A model generated the notes under the pieces. It was not told the origin of the DNA and did no database searches. It worked only from the letters and a program-made list of their open reading frames with translations. Shown in pieces: positions 8,636-16,017 of a DNA stretch of 64,000 nt. Made by a program: the position numbers and the translations under genes. Position 1 is the first letter of the stretch. The number at the start of each line of letters is the position of its first letter. This stretch comes from Spirosoma sp. SC4-14 (GTDB lineage Bacteria > Bacteroidota > Bacteroidia > Cytophagales > Spirosomataceae), in contig NZ_CP147518.1 in NCBI RefSeq assembly GCF_037201965.1, positions 3,961,001 through 4,025,000 of the forward strand, written 5' to 3'.

Positions 8636-9268
8636 CTACGGTGACGATAGCAATGCCAGTCGTTGATCGATCAGTCCGACGATCTGAGCAAAATCGTCGG
8701 ACTGCTGAGCGTAGTCCAGTTGGTTGACATCCACAATCAACAGTTCGCCAATTCGATATGAAGTCACAAATTCTTCATAGAGTTGATTGAGCCGACCCAG
8801 ATAATCATCGCTGATCGATTGCTCGAACGAACGGCCCCGCTTTTCGATCTGCCGCCGGAGTTTATCCAGATCAGCCCGCAGATAGATCATCAGATCGGGT
8901 GGGCGAACCAAACTCATCATATTTTCGAAGACACTCCGGTACGTGTGATAATCGCGATCGCTTAAGGTACCAAGCTGGTGCAGGTTTCGGGCAAAAATGG
9001 CAGCATCTTCATAAATAGTCCGATCCTGTACCACTGTGGTTTGTCCCTCTTCGGCAGCCGTAAGCACCCGACGCATCTGGGCGAAACGGCTATTCAGAAA
9101 AAAAATTTGCAGGTTAAAGGCCCATCGGTGCATATCGCCGTAGAAATCGGCCAGATACGGGTTCCCCTCGACCGCTTCGTATAGAACTTCCCAGCCATAG
9201 TGACTGGCCAGCATCCCGGCTAGTGTTGTCTTGCCAGCCCCAATATTTCCGGTGATTGCGATGTGCAT
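8636..9268 (-). CDS. Deoxynucleoside kinase (deoxyadenosine/deoxyguanosine kinase type)
   Basis: The 210-residue enzyme opens with a P-loop (GNIGAGKTTL, residues 7-16). It then shows the nucleoside-binding region (YEAVEGNPYLADFYGD), a DRTIYEDAAIFA motif at about 82-93 that carries the catalytic acid and specificity residues, and a LID arginine segment (RRQIEKRGRSFEQ, about 137-149). Length and motifs match the bacterial dNK family that phosphorylates deoxyadenosine and/or deoxyguanosine for nucleotide salvage. Substrate preference cannot be fixed from sequence alone. It is divergent from trhO. Confidence 0.9.
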   Translation of the reverse strand: MHIAITGNIGAGKTTLAGMLASHYGWEVLYEAVEGNPYLADFYGDMHRWAFNLQIFFLNSRFAQMRRVLTAAEEGQTTVVQDRTIYEDAAIFARNLHQLGTLSDRDYHTYRSVFENMMSLVRPPDLMIYLRADLDKLRRQIEKRGRSFEQSISDDYLGRLNQLYEEFVTSYRIGELLIVDVNQLDYAQQSDDFAQIVGLIDQRLALLSSP

Positions 9269-9316
9269 AAAAAAAGGGAAAATCTGCTTCTATAACGAAC
9301 TTTGACGATTTGAGTT

Positions 9317-9324
9317 TAATTTTG
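9317..9324 (+). promoter_or_regulatory. -7 promoter element for trhO
   Basis: TAATTTTG matches the Bacteroidota -7 consensus TAnnTTTG. It lies 84 bases upstream of the chosen ATG of trhO, in the gap between the divergent dNK and trhO genes. No good -33 TTG was found at the usual 19-21 base spacing. Confidence 0.4.
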
Positions 9325-9408
9325 TAGTTGAAAAGAGACATCGATAAGCGCCTGATCTGCCCTGCAGACTGTCGGCTCTTTCATACATTCACTCTTTGGC
9401 TGTTTACC

Positions 9409-10383
9409 ATGAAACCGTACCGCGTTCTTCTCTACTATATTTATTCACCCATCGAAAACCCAGAACAATACCGTGAGGAGCATCATTTGCTTTGTTTGGA
9501 ACTGAATTTACTGGGCCGGGTCATTGTTGCCCCCGAAGGATTGAATGGAACCGTTTCGGGGCTGGCGGCCGATTGCGACGCCTACATGGATACGCTCCGC
9601 AACGACCCTCGCTTTGCTGGTATCGAGTTTAAGATCGACGAATCGGACGAGCATACGTTTCAGAAACTGCACGTTCGGGTAAAAAAAGAGATTGTCCATT
9701 CCGATTTGCCCGTCGATCCACTTCGGCAAACAGGTATCCATCTGGAACCTGACGATTTTAAAAGACTGAAAAACGACCCCAATGTGGTGCTGGTCGATAT
9801 GCGTTCCAACTACGAACACTCGGTCGGAAAATTCAAAGGAGCCATTACGTTCGATATGGAAAATCTTCGCGAATTGCCGGAGCATATCCATGAAATTGAA
9901 CACCTCAAAGGCTCGGATAAGAAAATCATTACATATTGCACGGGTGGAATTAAATGCGAAAAAGCCTCCGCTTACTTAATAGCACAGGGCTTCGACAATG
10001 TGTACCAGCTCCACGGTGGCATCATCAAATATGGCATGGAAGCGGGTGGCGAAGATTTCGACGGCGAATGCTATGTGTTCGACAATCGGGTTACGGTACC
10101 GGTCAATCATGTCAACCCGTCCGTTATATCGACCTGTCACCGCTGTGGTACCCCAACCAGCCGTATGGTCAACTGTGCCAGTCCGGCCTGCAACAACCAC
10201 TTCACCCTCTGCGAAGCCTGCGGACTCGACCATCAGGGAACCTGCTCCGACGCCTGCAAAGAAGATCCTGAACTCCGCCCTTACGACGGCACCGGCTACT
10301 ATGGCAAAGAAACACTAAGTTATTCGCCCCTTCAGGGTTTCAAAAGCCGTCAGGGCCAACCGTTGACGGTGGAGATAAAGTGA
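9409..10383 (+). CDS. trhO: tRNA uridine(34) 5-hydroxylase, rhodanese family
   Basis: TrhO (YceA) catalyses oxygen-dependent formation of 5-hydroxyuridine at wobble position 34 of certain tRNAs. I chose the ATG at 9409 (MKPYRVLLYYIYSPIENP) because the preceding 27 codons do not match the family. An N-terminal acylphosphatase-like domain (about 1-100) is followed by a rhodanese domain with the catalytic cysteine in YCTGGIKCEKAS. A C-terminal Cys-rich tail, with cysteines in CHRCG, NCASPACNNHF, CEACG and CSDAC, is also typical of the family. It acts in the cytoplasm. The DNA after the stop carries a full TTTACGG palindrome. Confidence 0.92.
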   Translation: MKPYRVLLYYIYSPIENPEQYREEHHLLCLELNLLGRVIVAPEGLNGTVSGLAADCDAYMDTLRNDPRFAGIEFKIDESDEHTFQKLHVRVKKEIVHSDLPVDPLRQTGIHLEPDDFKRLKNDPNVVLVDMRSNYEHSVGKFKGAITFDMENLRELPEHIHEIEHLKGSDKKIITYCTGGIKCEKASAYLIAQGFDNVYQLHGGIIKYGMEAGGEDFDGECYVFDNRVTVPVNHVNPSVISTCHRCGTPTSRMVNCASPACNNHFTLCEACGLDHQGTCSDACKEDPELRPYDGTGYYGKETLSYSPLQGFKSRQGQPLTVEIK

Positions 10384-10390
10384 GTTTAGG

Positions 10391-10447
10391 GTTTACGGTG
10401 GCTCCGTCTGTCAGCATACATCCTTCTTGTGCGAAGCAACCGTAAAC
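10391..10447. repeat. TTTACGG palindromic repeat, copy 1
   Basis: The left arm GTTTACGGTGGCTCCG (10391-10406) and right arm CGAAGCAACCGTAAAC (10432-10447) pair at 14 of 16 positions around a 25-base loop. The loop contains TCAGCATACATCC, which recurs in inverted orientation in the loop of the copy at 15090-15205. The element lies between convergent trhO and the GT2 gene, where it may also act as a bidirectional terminator. Confidence 0.7.
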
Positions 10448-10470
10448 CGAAAAGTGAATACCGCATACCC

Positions 10471-11400
10471 TCACTCCCGAATCCGGTAGGCAGGTTTACG
10501 GCTGGCTTCGAAATAGGTGCGCATCTGCATCTCACCAATCAATCCGAATGCCAGCAGTTGAAAGCCGCCGAGCAGAAGAACGGCCAGCAGAATCAGCCAG
10601 AGGCTATAATTCAGGTGGGCGTTGTTTAGCTTCTGAACCAGCAGGTATAGTCCGACACTCAGACCAGCCAGTAATGAAAGTGCTGCCAGTGGGCCAAACA
10701 GCCGCATCGGCCGCCGAAAATAGCGTTGCAGGAACAACACCAGCAACAAATCGTTCAGCACTGGCCCGATTCGTCCAAGACCGTATTTCGACACCCCATG
10801 CACACGCGGATGATGCCGTACATCCATCTGGGTCATACGTGCTCCCTGCATGGCGGCCAGCACGGGAATAAAACGGTGCAGTTCGCCATACAGGCCCAAC
10901 TTCTGAGCTACCTCGCGTCGAAATACTTTCAGCGTACAGCCGTAATCCCGCAAGCGAACCCCCGTAAGCCGTCGAATCAAGGCGTTGGCTACCCGGCTGG
11001 GAATTTTGCGAAGCAGTAAACCATCCTGTCGATTCGCCCGGTTTCCAGCCACAACATCCCAGTCGCCGATTTGCGCCAGATTCAGCATGAGCGGAATATC
11101 GGCCGGATCGTTCTGTAAGTCACCGTCGAGGGTAACAACAAATTCGCCCTGTGCGGCCTCGATTCCTGCGGCCAGGGCCGTAGTCTGACCGTAGTTACGG
11201 GCCAGAATAAGCAGTCTTGTCCGGTGATCGGCAAACTGCCGAATCATACTCACCGTATTGTCCATCGACCCATCATCGACTAGAATCAATTCGTAGTTCA
11301 GTTCGGTGAGCGAATCCCGAAATCGCTCCAGCAATGGGCGTATATTACCGGCCTCATTATAGAGCGGCACCACCACCGAAATCAGGGCATCGGTTTTCAT
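10471..11400 (-). CDS. Family 2 glycosyltransferase (polyprenyl-phosphate sugar transferase type)
   Basis: The 309-residue protein has a GT-A catalytic domain at about 1-225: SVVVPLYNEAGNI, LVDDGSMDNT for nucleotide binding, and the DxD-type TLDGDLQNDPADI. Two C-terminal membrane helices lie at about 232-255 and 266-290. This is the layout of DPM1/ArnC/GtrB-like enzymes that move a sugar from a nucleotide donor onto undecaprenyl phosphate on the cytoplasmic face. The sugar and final glycan are unknown. The start codon overlaps the stop of the upstream GNAT gene by 4 bases (ATGA), so the two are translationally coupled. Confidence 0.9.
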   Translation of the reverse strand: MKTDALISVVVPLYNEAGNIRPLLERFRDSLTELNYELILVDDGSMDNTVSMIRQFADHRTRLLILARNYGQTTALAAGIEAAQGEFVVTLDGDLQNDPADIPLMLNLAQIGDWDVVAGNRANRQDGLLLRKIPSRVANALIRRLTGVRLRDYGCTLKVFRREVAQKLGLYGELHRFIPVLAAMQGARMTQMDVRHHPRVHGVSKYGLGRIGPVLNDLLLVLFLQRYFRRPMRLFGPLAALSLLAGLSVGLYLLVQKLNNAHLNYSLWLILLAVLLLGGFQLLAFGLIGEMQMRTYFEASRKPAYRIRE

Positions 11401-11936
11401 TCAGAAACAGGCTTACCGACGGGCATTAGGGGCTTACTCATAATGTAGTCGTTCATCCAGTAAGGTCCAATGGCAATATCTTCCTGACGCAACACCCGAA
11501 ACCCCTGCTTTTCGTAAAACTGGCGCGCTTTGTTGTAGCGATTCACATTCAGCAGCAGTTCCTGGGCACCCAGATCCCGGCACCGCTTTTCTACTTCATT
11601 AATCAGCATTTTTCCATAGCCGCTCCCCTGTGTGGCAGGCAGTACATAAATCTTATGCAGCTTGAACGACTTATTTTCCGGCTTGTAGGGAGCAAAAGCA
11701 GCAAATCCCCACAGCACAGGATTGTCCGTACTTTCCTGAGTTTCGAGTAATACAAAGGTATGCCCCATCGTAGTCATCTGTTCCAGAAGCGCTTCCGGCG
11801 AATACATCGTTAAAAACATATATTCAATCTGATCCTCGGAAAGAATACTACGGTAGGTTGGTTCCCAGATTTGCTCCTGCAAACGGATAATCGTCGGGAT
11901 GTCGTCGGGGGTAGCAGTACGAAGTTTAAGCGGCAC
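11397..11936 (-). CDS. GNAT family N-acetyltransferase
   Basis: The 179-residue protein shows the GNAT fold: an N-terminal strand-helix (LRTATPDDIPTIIRLQEQIW), a central strand (HKIYVLPATQ) and the acetyl-CoA pyrophosphate-binding loop GSGYGK at about 113-118. The motif-B region (NRYNKARQFYEKQGF) is at about 137-151. The acceptor substrate cannot be inferred. It is the first gene of a two-gene operon with the GT2 glycosyltransferase, overlapping it by 4 bases. A -7 element (TATCTTTG on the minus strand, 11965-11972) sits 28 bases upstream. Confidence 0.88.
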   Translation of the reverse strand: MPLKLRTATPDDIPTIIRLQEQIWEPTYRSILSEDQIEYMFLTMYSPEALLEQMTTMGHTFVLLETQESTDNPVLWGFAAFAPYKPENKSFKLHKIYVLPATQGSGYGKMLINEVEKRCRDLGAQELLLNVNRYNKARQFYEKQGFRVLRQEDIAIGPYWMNDYIMSKPLMPVGKPVSE

Positions 11937-11953
11937 GTTCTTGCGTATTTACG

Positions 11954-11961
11954 TAGTTTTG
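11954..11961 (+). promoter_or_regulatory. -7 promoter element towards surE
   Basis: TAGTTTTG fits TAnnTTTG on the plus strand, 80 bases before the chosen surE ATG. It is separated by 3 bases from the minus-strand -7 element of the GNAT operon, giving back-to-back divergent promoters. Confidence 0.4.
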
Positions 11962-11964
11962 CAA

Positions 11965-11972
11965 CAAAGATA
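11965..11972 (-). promoter_or_regulatory. -7 promoter element of the GNAT-GT2 operon
   Basis: Read on the minus strand the sequence is TATCTTTG, a perfect TAnnTTTG. It lies 28 bases upstream of the GNAT start, a usual distance for Bacteroidota promoters. No clear -33 TTG was found at the standard spacing. Confidence 0.5.
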
Positions 11973-12041
11973 GTAGTTGACGGCTAGTTGACGGCCACCG
12001 CTCCTATTGATCAATCACCGCGTTGGCGGTCCACTTTATTT

Positions 12042-12818
12042 ATGAGCGAACAAAAGCCTTTAATTCTGGTAACAAACGACGACGGTATCACATCGCACGG
12101 CATTCGAACCCTCGTTGAGTTAATGAAACAACTAGGCTCGGTGATAGTCGTTGCCCCCAACAGCCCACAGTCGGGCATGGGACACGCCATCACCATTGCC
12201 AATCCTATCCGACTGTACCCTTCCGATATTTTCGGCGATACGCCTGCCTACGAATGTTCAGGAACTCCCGCCGACTGTGTGAAACTGGCGAAACATCATA
12301 TTCTGAAAGATCGGTCACCCGATCTGGTTGTCAGCGGCATCAATCATGGCAGTAATTCATCCATCAGTATTTTATACTCGGGTACCATGTCGGCGGCCAT
12401 CGAAGCGGCTATCGAAGGTATTCCAGCCATTGGTTTCTCGCTGGGCGATTTCACGCGTCAGCCCGATTTCTCGCATACGCATGAGCACATACTGGCCATT
12501 GCCCGAACGGTGCTCGACCGTGGCCTGCAACGCGGAACAGCCCTGAATGTTAACTTCCCCGCCCGAACGGCCGAAGCCCTGAAAGGCATTCGTATCTGCC
12601 GACAGGCCAATGCCAAATGGCAGGAAGTATTCGATGAACGGCGCGATCCACACGGACGGCGTTATTTCTGGCTTGCAGGCGATTTTGTAAATTTCGACAC
12701 CCATGCCGAAGATACCGATGAATATGCGCTGGCTCAAAACTATACGTCTGTCGTGCCGTGTCATTACGATCTCACTTCGTATAGTATGCTGGACGAATTA
12801 AGAAACTGGAAACTGTAA
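12042..12818 (+). CDS. surE: 5'/3'-nucleotidase SurE
   Basis: SurE is a metal-dependent phosphatase that removes phosphate from nucleoside 5'- and 3'-monophosphates. The ATG at 12042 gives the expected N-terminus (MSEQKPLILVTNDDG), with the metal-binding NDDG at about residues 12-15. The in-frame TTG at 11988 adds an unlikely basic extension. Other family signatures are VVAPNSPQSGMGHAIT, CSGTPADCVKLA, VSGINHGSN and YSGTMSAAIEA. Length (258 aa) matches the family. The next gene, a GH3-like enzyme, starts 6 bases after the stop, so the two are likely co-transcribed. Confidence 0.95.
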   Translation: MSEQKPLILVTNDDGITSHGIRTLVELMKQLGSVIVVAPNSPQSGMGHAITIANPIRLYPSDIFGDTPAYECSGTPADCVKLAKHHILKDRSPDLVVSGINHGSNSSISILYSGTMSAAIEAAIEGIPAIGFSLGDFTRQPDFSHTHEHILAIARTVLDRGLQRGTALNVNFPARTAEALKGIRICRQANAKWQEVFDERRDPHGRRYFWLAGDFVNFDTHAEDTDEYALAQNYTSVVPCHYDLTSYSMLDELRNWKL

Positions 12819-12824
12819 ACTATT

Positions 12825-14366
12825 ATGGCACTACTTGGTAGTATGCTCAAAAACGGGATTCGGCTTACGAATGCCGTCCGGCTACGAAAAGGTAACGCGC
12901 TGAAGCAACAGCGTAAAGCCTTCCGGAAACTCATCAGTAAAGCCCGGTTTACGGAGTTCGGCACAACGTACCATTTCGACGACCTGCTGAGTGCTGTCGA
13001 ATTTGGTACCCCTCGTGAGTTTTACGAAAAATTTAAACAGCAAGTCCCCATTCACGACTACAATTCCATGTTCGACAACTGGTGGAAACGGTCGCTGGAG
13101 GGTGGGCGAGACATAACCTGGCCGGGTCGGGTGAAATATTTTGCCCTTAGCTCGGGGACCTCAGAAGCAGCCTCGAAATACATTCCCGTTACGAAGTCGA
13201 TGTCGAAAGCCATTCAGCGCACCAGCATCCGCCAGATTCTGACGCTTGGCTTATATCAGAATCTACCTTCGACACTCTACGAAAAAGGGTATCTGATGCT
13301 GGGTGGCAGCACCCATCTGAATGCGCGGGAAGGTCATTATGAAGGCGATTTGAGCGGTATTACGGCCAGTCAGATTCCGTTCTGGTTTCAGCGGTTTTAT
13401 AAACCGGGTAAAGAAATCGCCCAGGAACGCGACTGGGCGCTGAAACTGGATGAAATTACGGAACAGGCTGGCAGTTGGGATATTGGCTATGTAGTGGGCG
13501 TTCCGGCCTGGATTCAGTTGCTGATGGAGAAAATTATTGCCCGCTATGACGTGAAAACCATTCATGATGTGTGGCCCAATCTGATGGTTTTTTGCCACGG
13601 GGGTGTCTCGTTCGAACCGTACCGAAAAGGATTTGAAAAGCTCCTGGCTCACCCCATCACCTATATCGAAACCTATCTGGCCTCCGAAGGTTTTATTGCC
13701 TACCAATCGCACCCCAATGCCGAAGGGATGCAACTGGTGCTCAACAACGGTCTCTTCTTCGAATTTATCCCGTTCAATGAACGCAATTTTTCGGCCGATG
13801 GGGAGTTGGTTGCCAACCCACAAACCCTAATGATCGACGAAATTGAGGAGGGCAAAGAATATGCCCTCCTGATCTCGACCTGTTCGGGTGCCTGGCGGTA
13901 TCTGATTGGTGATACAATCCGGTTTGTCAGTAAAAAACGATCCGAAATTGTAATTACCGGCCGCACCAAACACTTCCTTAGCCTGTGTGGCGAACATTTG
14001 TCGGTCGACAACATGAATAAAGCCATCGATCTGGTTTCGCAGGATCTGGGCGTTTCAATTCGCGAATTTACGGTGGCAGGCGTCACACACGATACGCTCT
14101 TTGCCCATCACTGGTATATTGGTACCGACGACCAGGTCGATGCCATCGATTTTCGCAACCGGCTCGATGCTAAACTCAAGGAACTCAACGACGATTATGC
14201 CGTTGAACGGAAACACGCCCTGAAAGAAATCACCGTAACCGTCCTACCCGCTAAAACATTCTACAACTGGATGGACTCGAAAGGAAAAATGGGCGGTCAG
14301 CATAAATTTCCCCGCGTCCTGAAAAAGAACCTCATCGCCGACTGGGAAGCGTTTTTGGAGAAATGA
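12825..14366 (+). CDS. GH3 auxin-responsive-promoter family acyl-adenylating enzyme
   Basis: The 513-residue protein belongs to the GH3 family of the ANL adenylating superfamily. Plant members conjugate amino acids to auxin or jasmonate; bacterial members are poorly characterised. Motifs seen: ATP/phosphate-binding SSGTSEAASKYIP at about 105-117, YLASEGF at about 284-290, the ISTCSGAWRYLIGDTIRF segment at about 350-367, and TGRTKHFLSLCGEHLS at about 376-391. It probably activates a carboxylate as an acyl-AMP and passes it to an amine; the substrates are unknown. The stop codon lies at the edge of a TTGAATG-type inverted repeat shared with the convergent LysE gene. Confidence 0.88.
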   Translation: MALLGSMLKNGIRLTNAVRLRKGNALKQQRKAFRKLISKARFTEFGTTYHFDDLLSAVEFGTPREFYEKFKQQVPIHDYNSMFDNWWKRSLEGGRDITWPGRVKYFALSSGTSEAASKYIPVTKSMSKAIQRTSIRQILTLGLYQNLPSTLYEKGYLMLGGSTHLNAREGHYEGDLSGITASQIPFWFQRFYKPGKEIAQERDWALKLDEITEQAGSWDIGYVVGVPAWIQLLMEKIIARYDVKTIHDVWPNLMVFCHGGVSFEPYRKGFEKLLAHPITYIETYLASEGFIAYQSHPNAEGMQLVLNNGLFFEFIPFNERNFSADGELVANPQTLMIDEIEEGKEYALLISTCSGAWRYLIGDTIRFVSKKRSEIVITGRTKHFLSLCGEHLSVDNMNKAIDLVSQDLGVSIREFTVAGVTHDTLFAHHWYIGTDDQVDAIDFRNRLDAKLKELNDDYAVERKHALKEITVTVLPAKTFYNWMDSKGKMGGQHKFPRVLKKNLIADWEAFLEK

Positions 14367-14445
14367 TTGAATGGTTGAATTGTTGAATTGTTGAATTGTA
14401 AAAAATTCAATCATTCAACAATTCAATCATTCAATCATTCAATCC
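14364..14445. repeat. TTGAATGA-type inverted repeat, copy 1
   Basis: Iterations of TTGAATGA / TTGAATTG on the left are mirrored by CAATTCAATCATTCAAT on the right, giving a long AT-rich hairpin around GTAAAAAA. It carries the stop codon of the GH3 gene at its left edge and the last codons and stop (TGA, 14435-14437) of the convergent LysE gene in its right arm. It may act as a bidirectional terminator. A second, more degenerate copy is at 58181-58318. Confidence 0.75.
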
Positions 14446-15076
14446 ATTTAGAAATCGGTCCCAGCAAACGGCTGTAGGTGATGTTTGCCGCACCGATGAG
14501 GAAGACAACCCCGGTTACGCGATTGAAAATCAGCACGACACGAGGGGTGAAAAATCGTTTGAGCCGGTTGGCGTAATAAGCCAGCGCATTTTCGGTGACG
14601 AATACCCCAACGAGGCTGGCCGTCATGAACGCATACTGCTGGCCTTCGCCATAGTGCAGATGTGCCCGAATGTAGGCTACAATGGCTACCCACGAAACGA
14701 AATTGACCGGATTCAGGGCATTCAGGAAAAAACCGGTTGTAAAATAGTAGATAAAATTACCAAAGCGGGTTTTGGGATAGGCAAGCCGGGGTGTTCCTTT
14801 CAGAATATTGACCAGCCCCATAACGACCAGAAAGACAACGCCAACGGCAGCCATTCCGGTCTCGAATCCCTTTATTTTCGGTATAAAGGAAGTTCCCAGT
14901 AAAGCCGCTGCTACAAACAAGGTATCGCCGGTAATAACGCCCAGCACAATCTTGAATCCCGACCGGAATCCATTGTCGACACTGTTCTGAATGAGCGCAA
15001 AAAATACTGTTCCAAAGGTCAGGCAAAGAGCTACCCCGACCAGGAAACCAAAAAGAATAGGTAAAAACACAGACAA
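14435..15076 (-). CDS. LysE family amino-acid exporter
   Basis: The 213-residue integral membrane protein has six hydrophobic segments and the LysE/RhtB N-terminal pattern (GFLVGVALCLTFGTVFFALIQNSVDNGFRSGFK, with the conserved glycine and G-D in VLGVITGDTLF at about 45-55). Related proteins export lysine, arginine, threonine or homoserine lactones; the substrate here is unknown. The last three codons and the stop are formed by the TTGAATG-type inverted repeat, so its C-terminus (KWIE) may be a by-product of repeat insertion. A 25-bp perfect inverted repeat lies just upstream of its start. Confidence 0.85.
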   Translation of the reverse strand: MSVFLPILFGFLVGVALCLTFGTVFFALIQNSVDNGFRSGFKIVLGVITGDTLFVAAALLGTSFIPKIKGFETGMAAVGVVFLVVMGLVNILKGTPRLAYPKTRFGNFIYYFTTGFFLNALNPVNFVSWVAIVAYIRAHLHYGEGQQYAFMTASLVGVFVTENALAYYANRLKRFFTPRVVLIFNRVTGVVFLIGAANITYSRLLGPISKWIE

Positions 15077-15089
15077 TTTGATTTTCGGT

Positions 15090-15205
15090 GTACAGTGTTC
15101 GGTATTCGGTTTATGGTTTACCGTTGCTTTGCATAAACAGGTTGTATGCTGATGGGCGAAACAACAATAAACCCTAAACTATAAACCGAATACCGAACAC
15201 TGTAC
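15090..15205. repeat. TTTACGG palindromic repeat, copy 2 (25-bp perfect arms)
   Basis: The outer arms 15090-15114 and 15181-15205 are perfectly complementary over 25 bases (GTACAGTGTTCGGTATTCGG and onward). Inside them are weaker arms (GGTTTACCGTTGCTTTG / CGAAACAACAATAAACCC) and a loop with TGTATGCTGA, the inverse of the TCAGCATACA in copy 1. The element lies between the Nudix gene end and the LysE start and could end Nudix transcription. Confidence 0.85.
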
Positions 15206-15218
15206 CTATAAACTTGTT

Positions 15219-15767
15219 TTAGATTCCTCGTAAGCGGGCTACAATTAATAAACCGCTGACACTCAGCGAGTCGGTAATCTGACTAGTCATAACCATATTA
15301 ACCGCTTCTGATAACGGTAACTTCCAGATACGCAGGTCTTCGGTTTCTTCAGGTGCATGGTCGCCCTGGGTTAATTCTTCCGCTATGTACAGAAACCCCT
15401 CTTCGTCGGTAGCCGAATTAGACGTATGGATTCGGGCAATTTTTGTCCATTTCTGCGCGATAAGCCCCGTTTCCTCCTGCAGTTCACGCCTGGCCGATTC
15501 GAGCGGGTCGGTCCCAATGGGTGAACCACCCTCCGGAATCTCCCAGGAATATTCGTTCAATGGGTACCGATACTGACCAACCAGATAGGTATTGCCTTCA
15601 CCATCGATTGGGATAACGCCAACAGCTTTATTTTTAAAACTTACAACACCATAAATGCCAGGTGTACCAGCGGGAGTTATCACATCTTCATGCCGGATCG
15701 ATAGCCAGGGGTTTTCATATTTGACCGACGAATTCAGCGTCTGCCAGGGGTTTTCAGTTGTATTCAT
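15219..15767 (-). CDS. Nudix hydrolase (ADP-ribose pyrophosphatase-like)
   Basis: The 182-residue protein carries the Nudix box in the form GGSPIGTDPLESARRELQEETGL (about residues 80-102), with the REx2EE catalytic core intact. The N-terminal region (VKYENPWLSIRHEDVITPAG) and the EIPEGG lead-in to the box resemble the ADP-ribose/NDP-sugar pyrophosphatase branch. It probably hydrolyses a nucleoside diphosphate derivative using Mg2+; the substrate is not certain. It ends 14 bases from a large palindromic repeat. Confidence 0.9.
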   Translation of the reverse strand: MNTTENPWQTLNSSVKYENPWLSIRHEDVITPAGTPGIYGVVSFKNKAVGVIPIDGEGNTYLVGQYRYPLNEYSWEIPEGGSPIGTDPLESARRELQEETGLIAQKWTKIARIHTSNSATDEEGFLYIAEELTQGDHAPEETEDLRIWKLPLSEAVNMVMTSQITDSLSVSGLLIVARLRGI

Positions 15768-16017
15768 CCAGACATTAAACGTTCAAAAAGCTGCTAAGTT
15801 ACCATCTTTCGCTCACACATTGCCCCCCAATTGCATTTCACGCACGAATGGCATGTTGCCAGCCAACTATTTTTTAGCAGCTATCGGGTTACCGTCATTC
15901 AGGAAAATAAAACTATTTCAAGGAACAATAAAGCAAAAAAGCAAAATACGCTATCCGTTTTTAACCTCCTGCCTTAAATTGGTTATCTTCGGGTTACTAC
16001 CCAATCAATTTAATTAC

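Noticed and set aside
14364-14445. Possible CRISPR array from the iterated TTGAATG units
   Set aside because: Units are 7-8 bases without spacers and form a palindrome; no cas gene is present.
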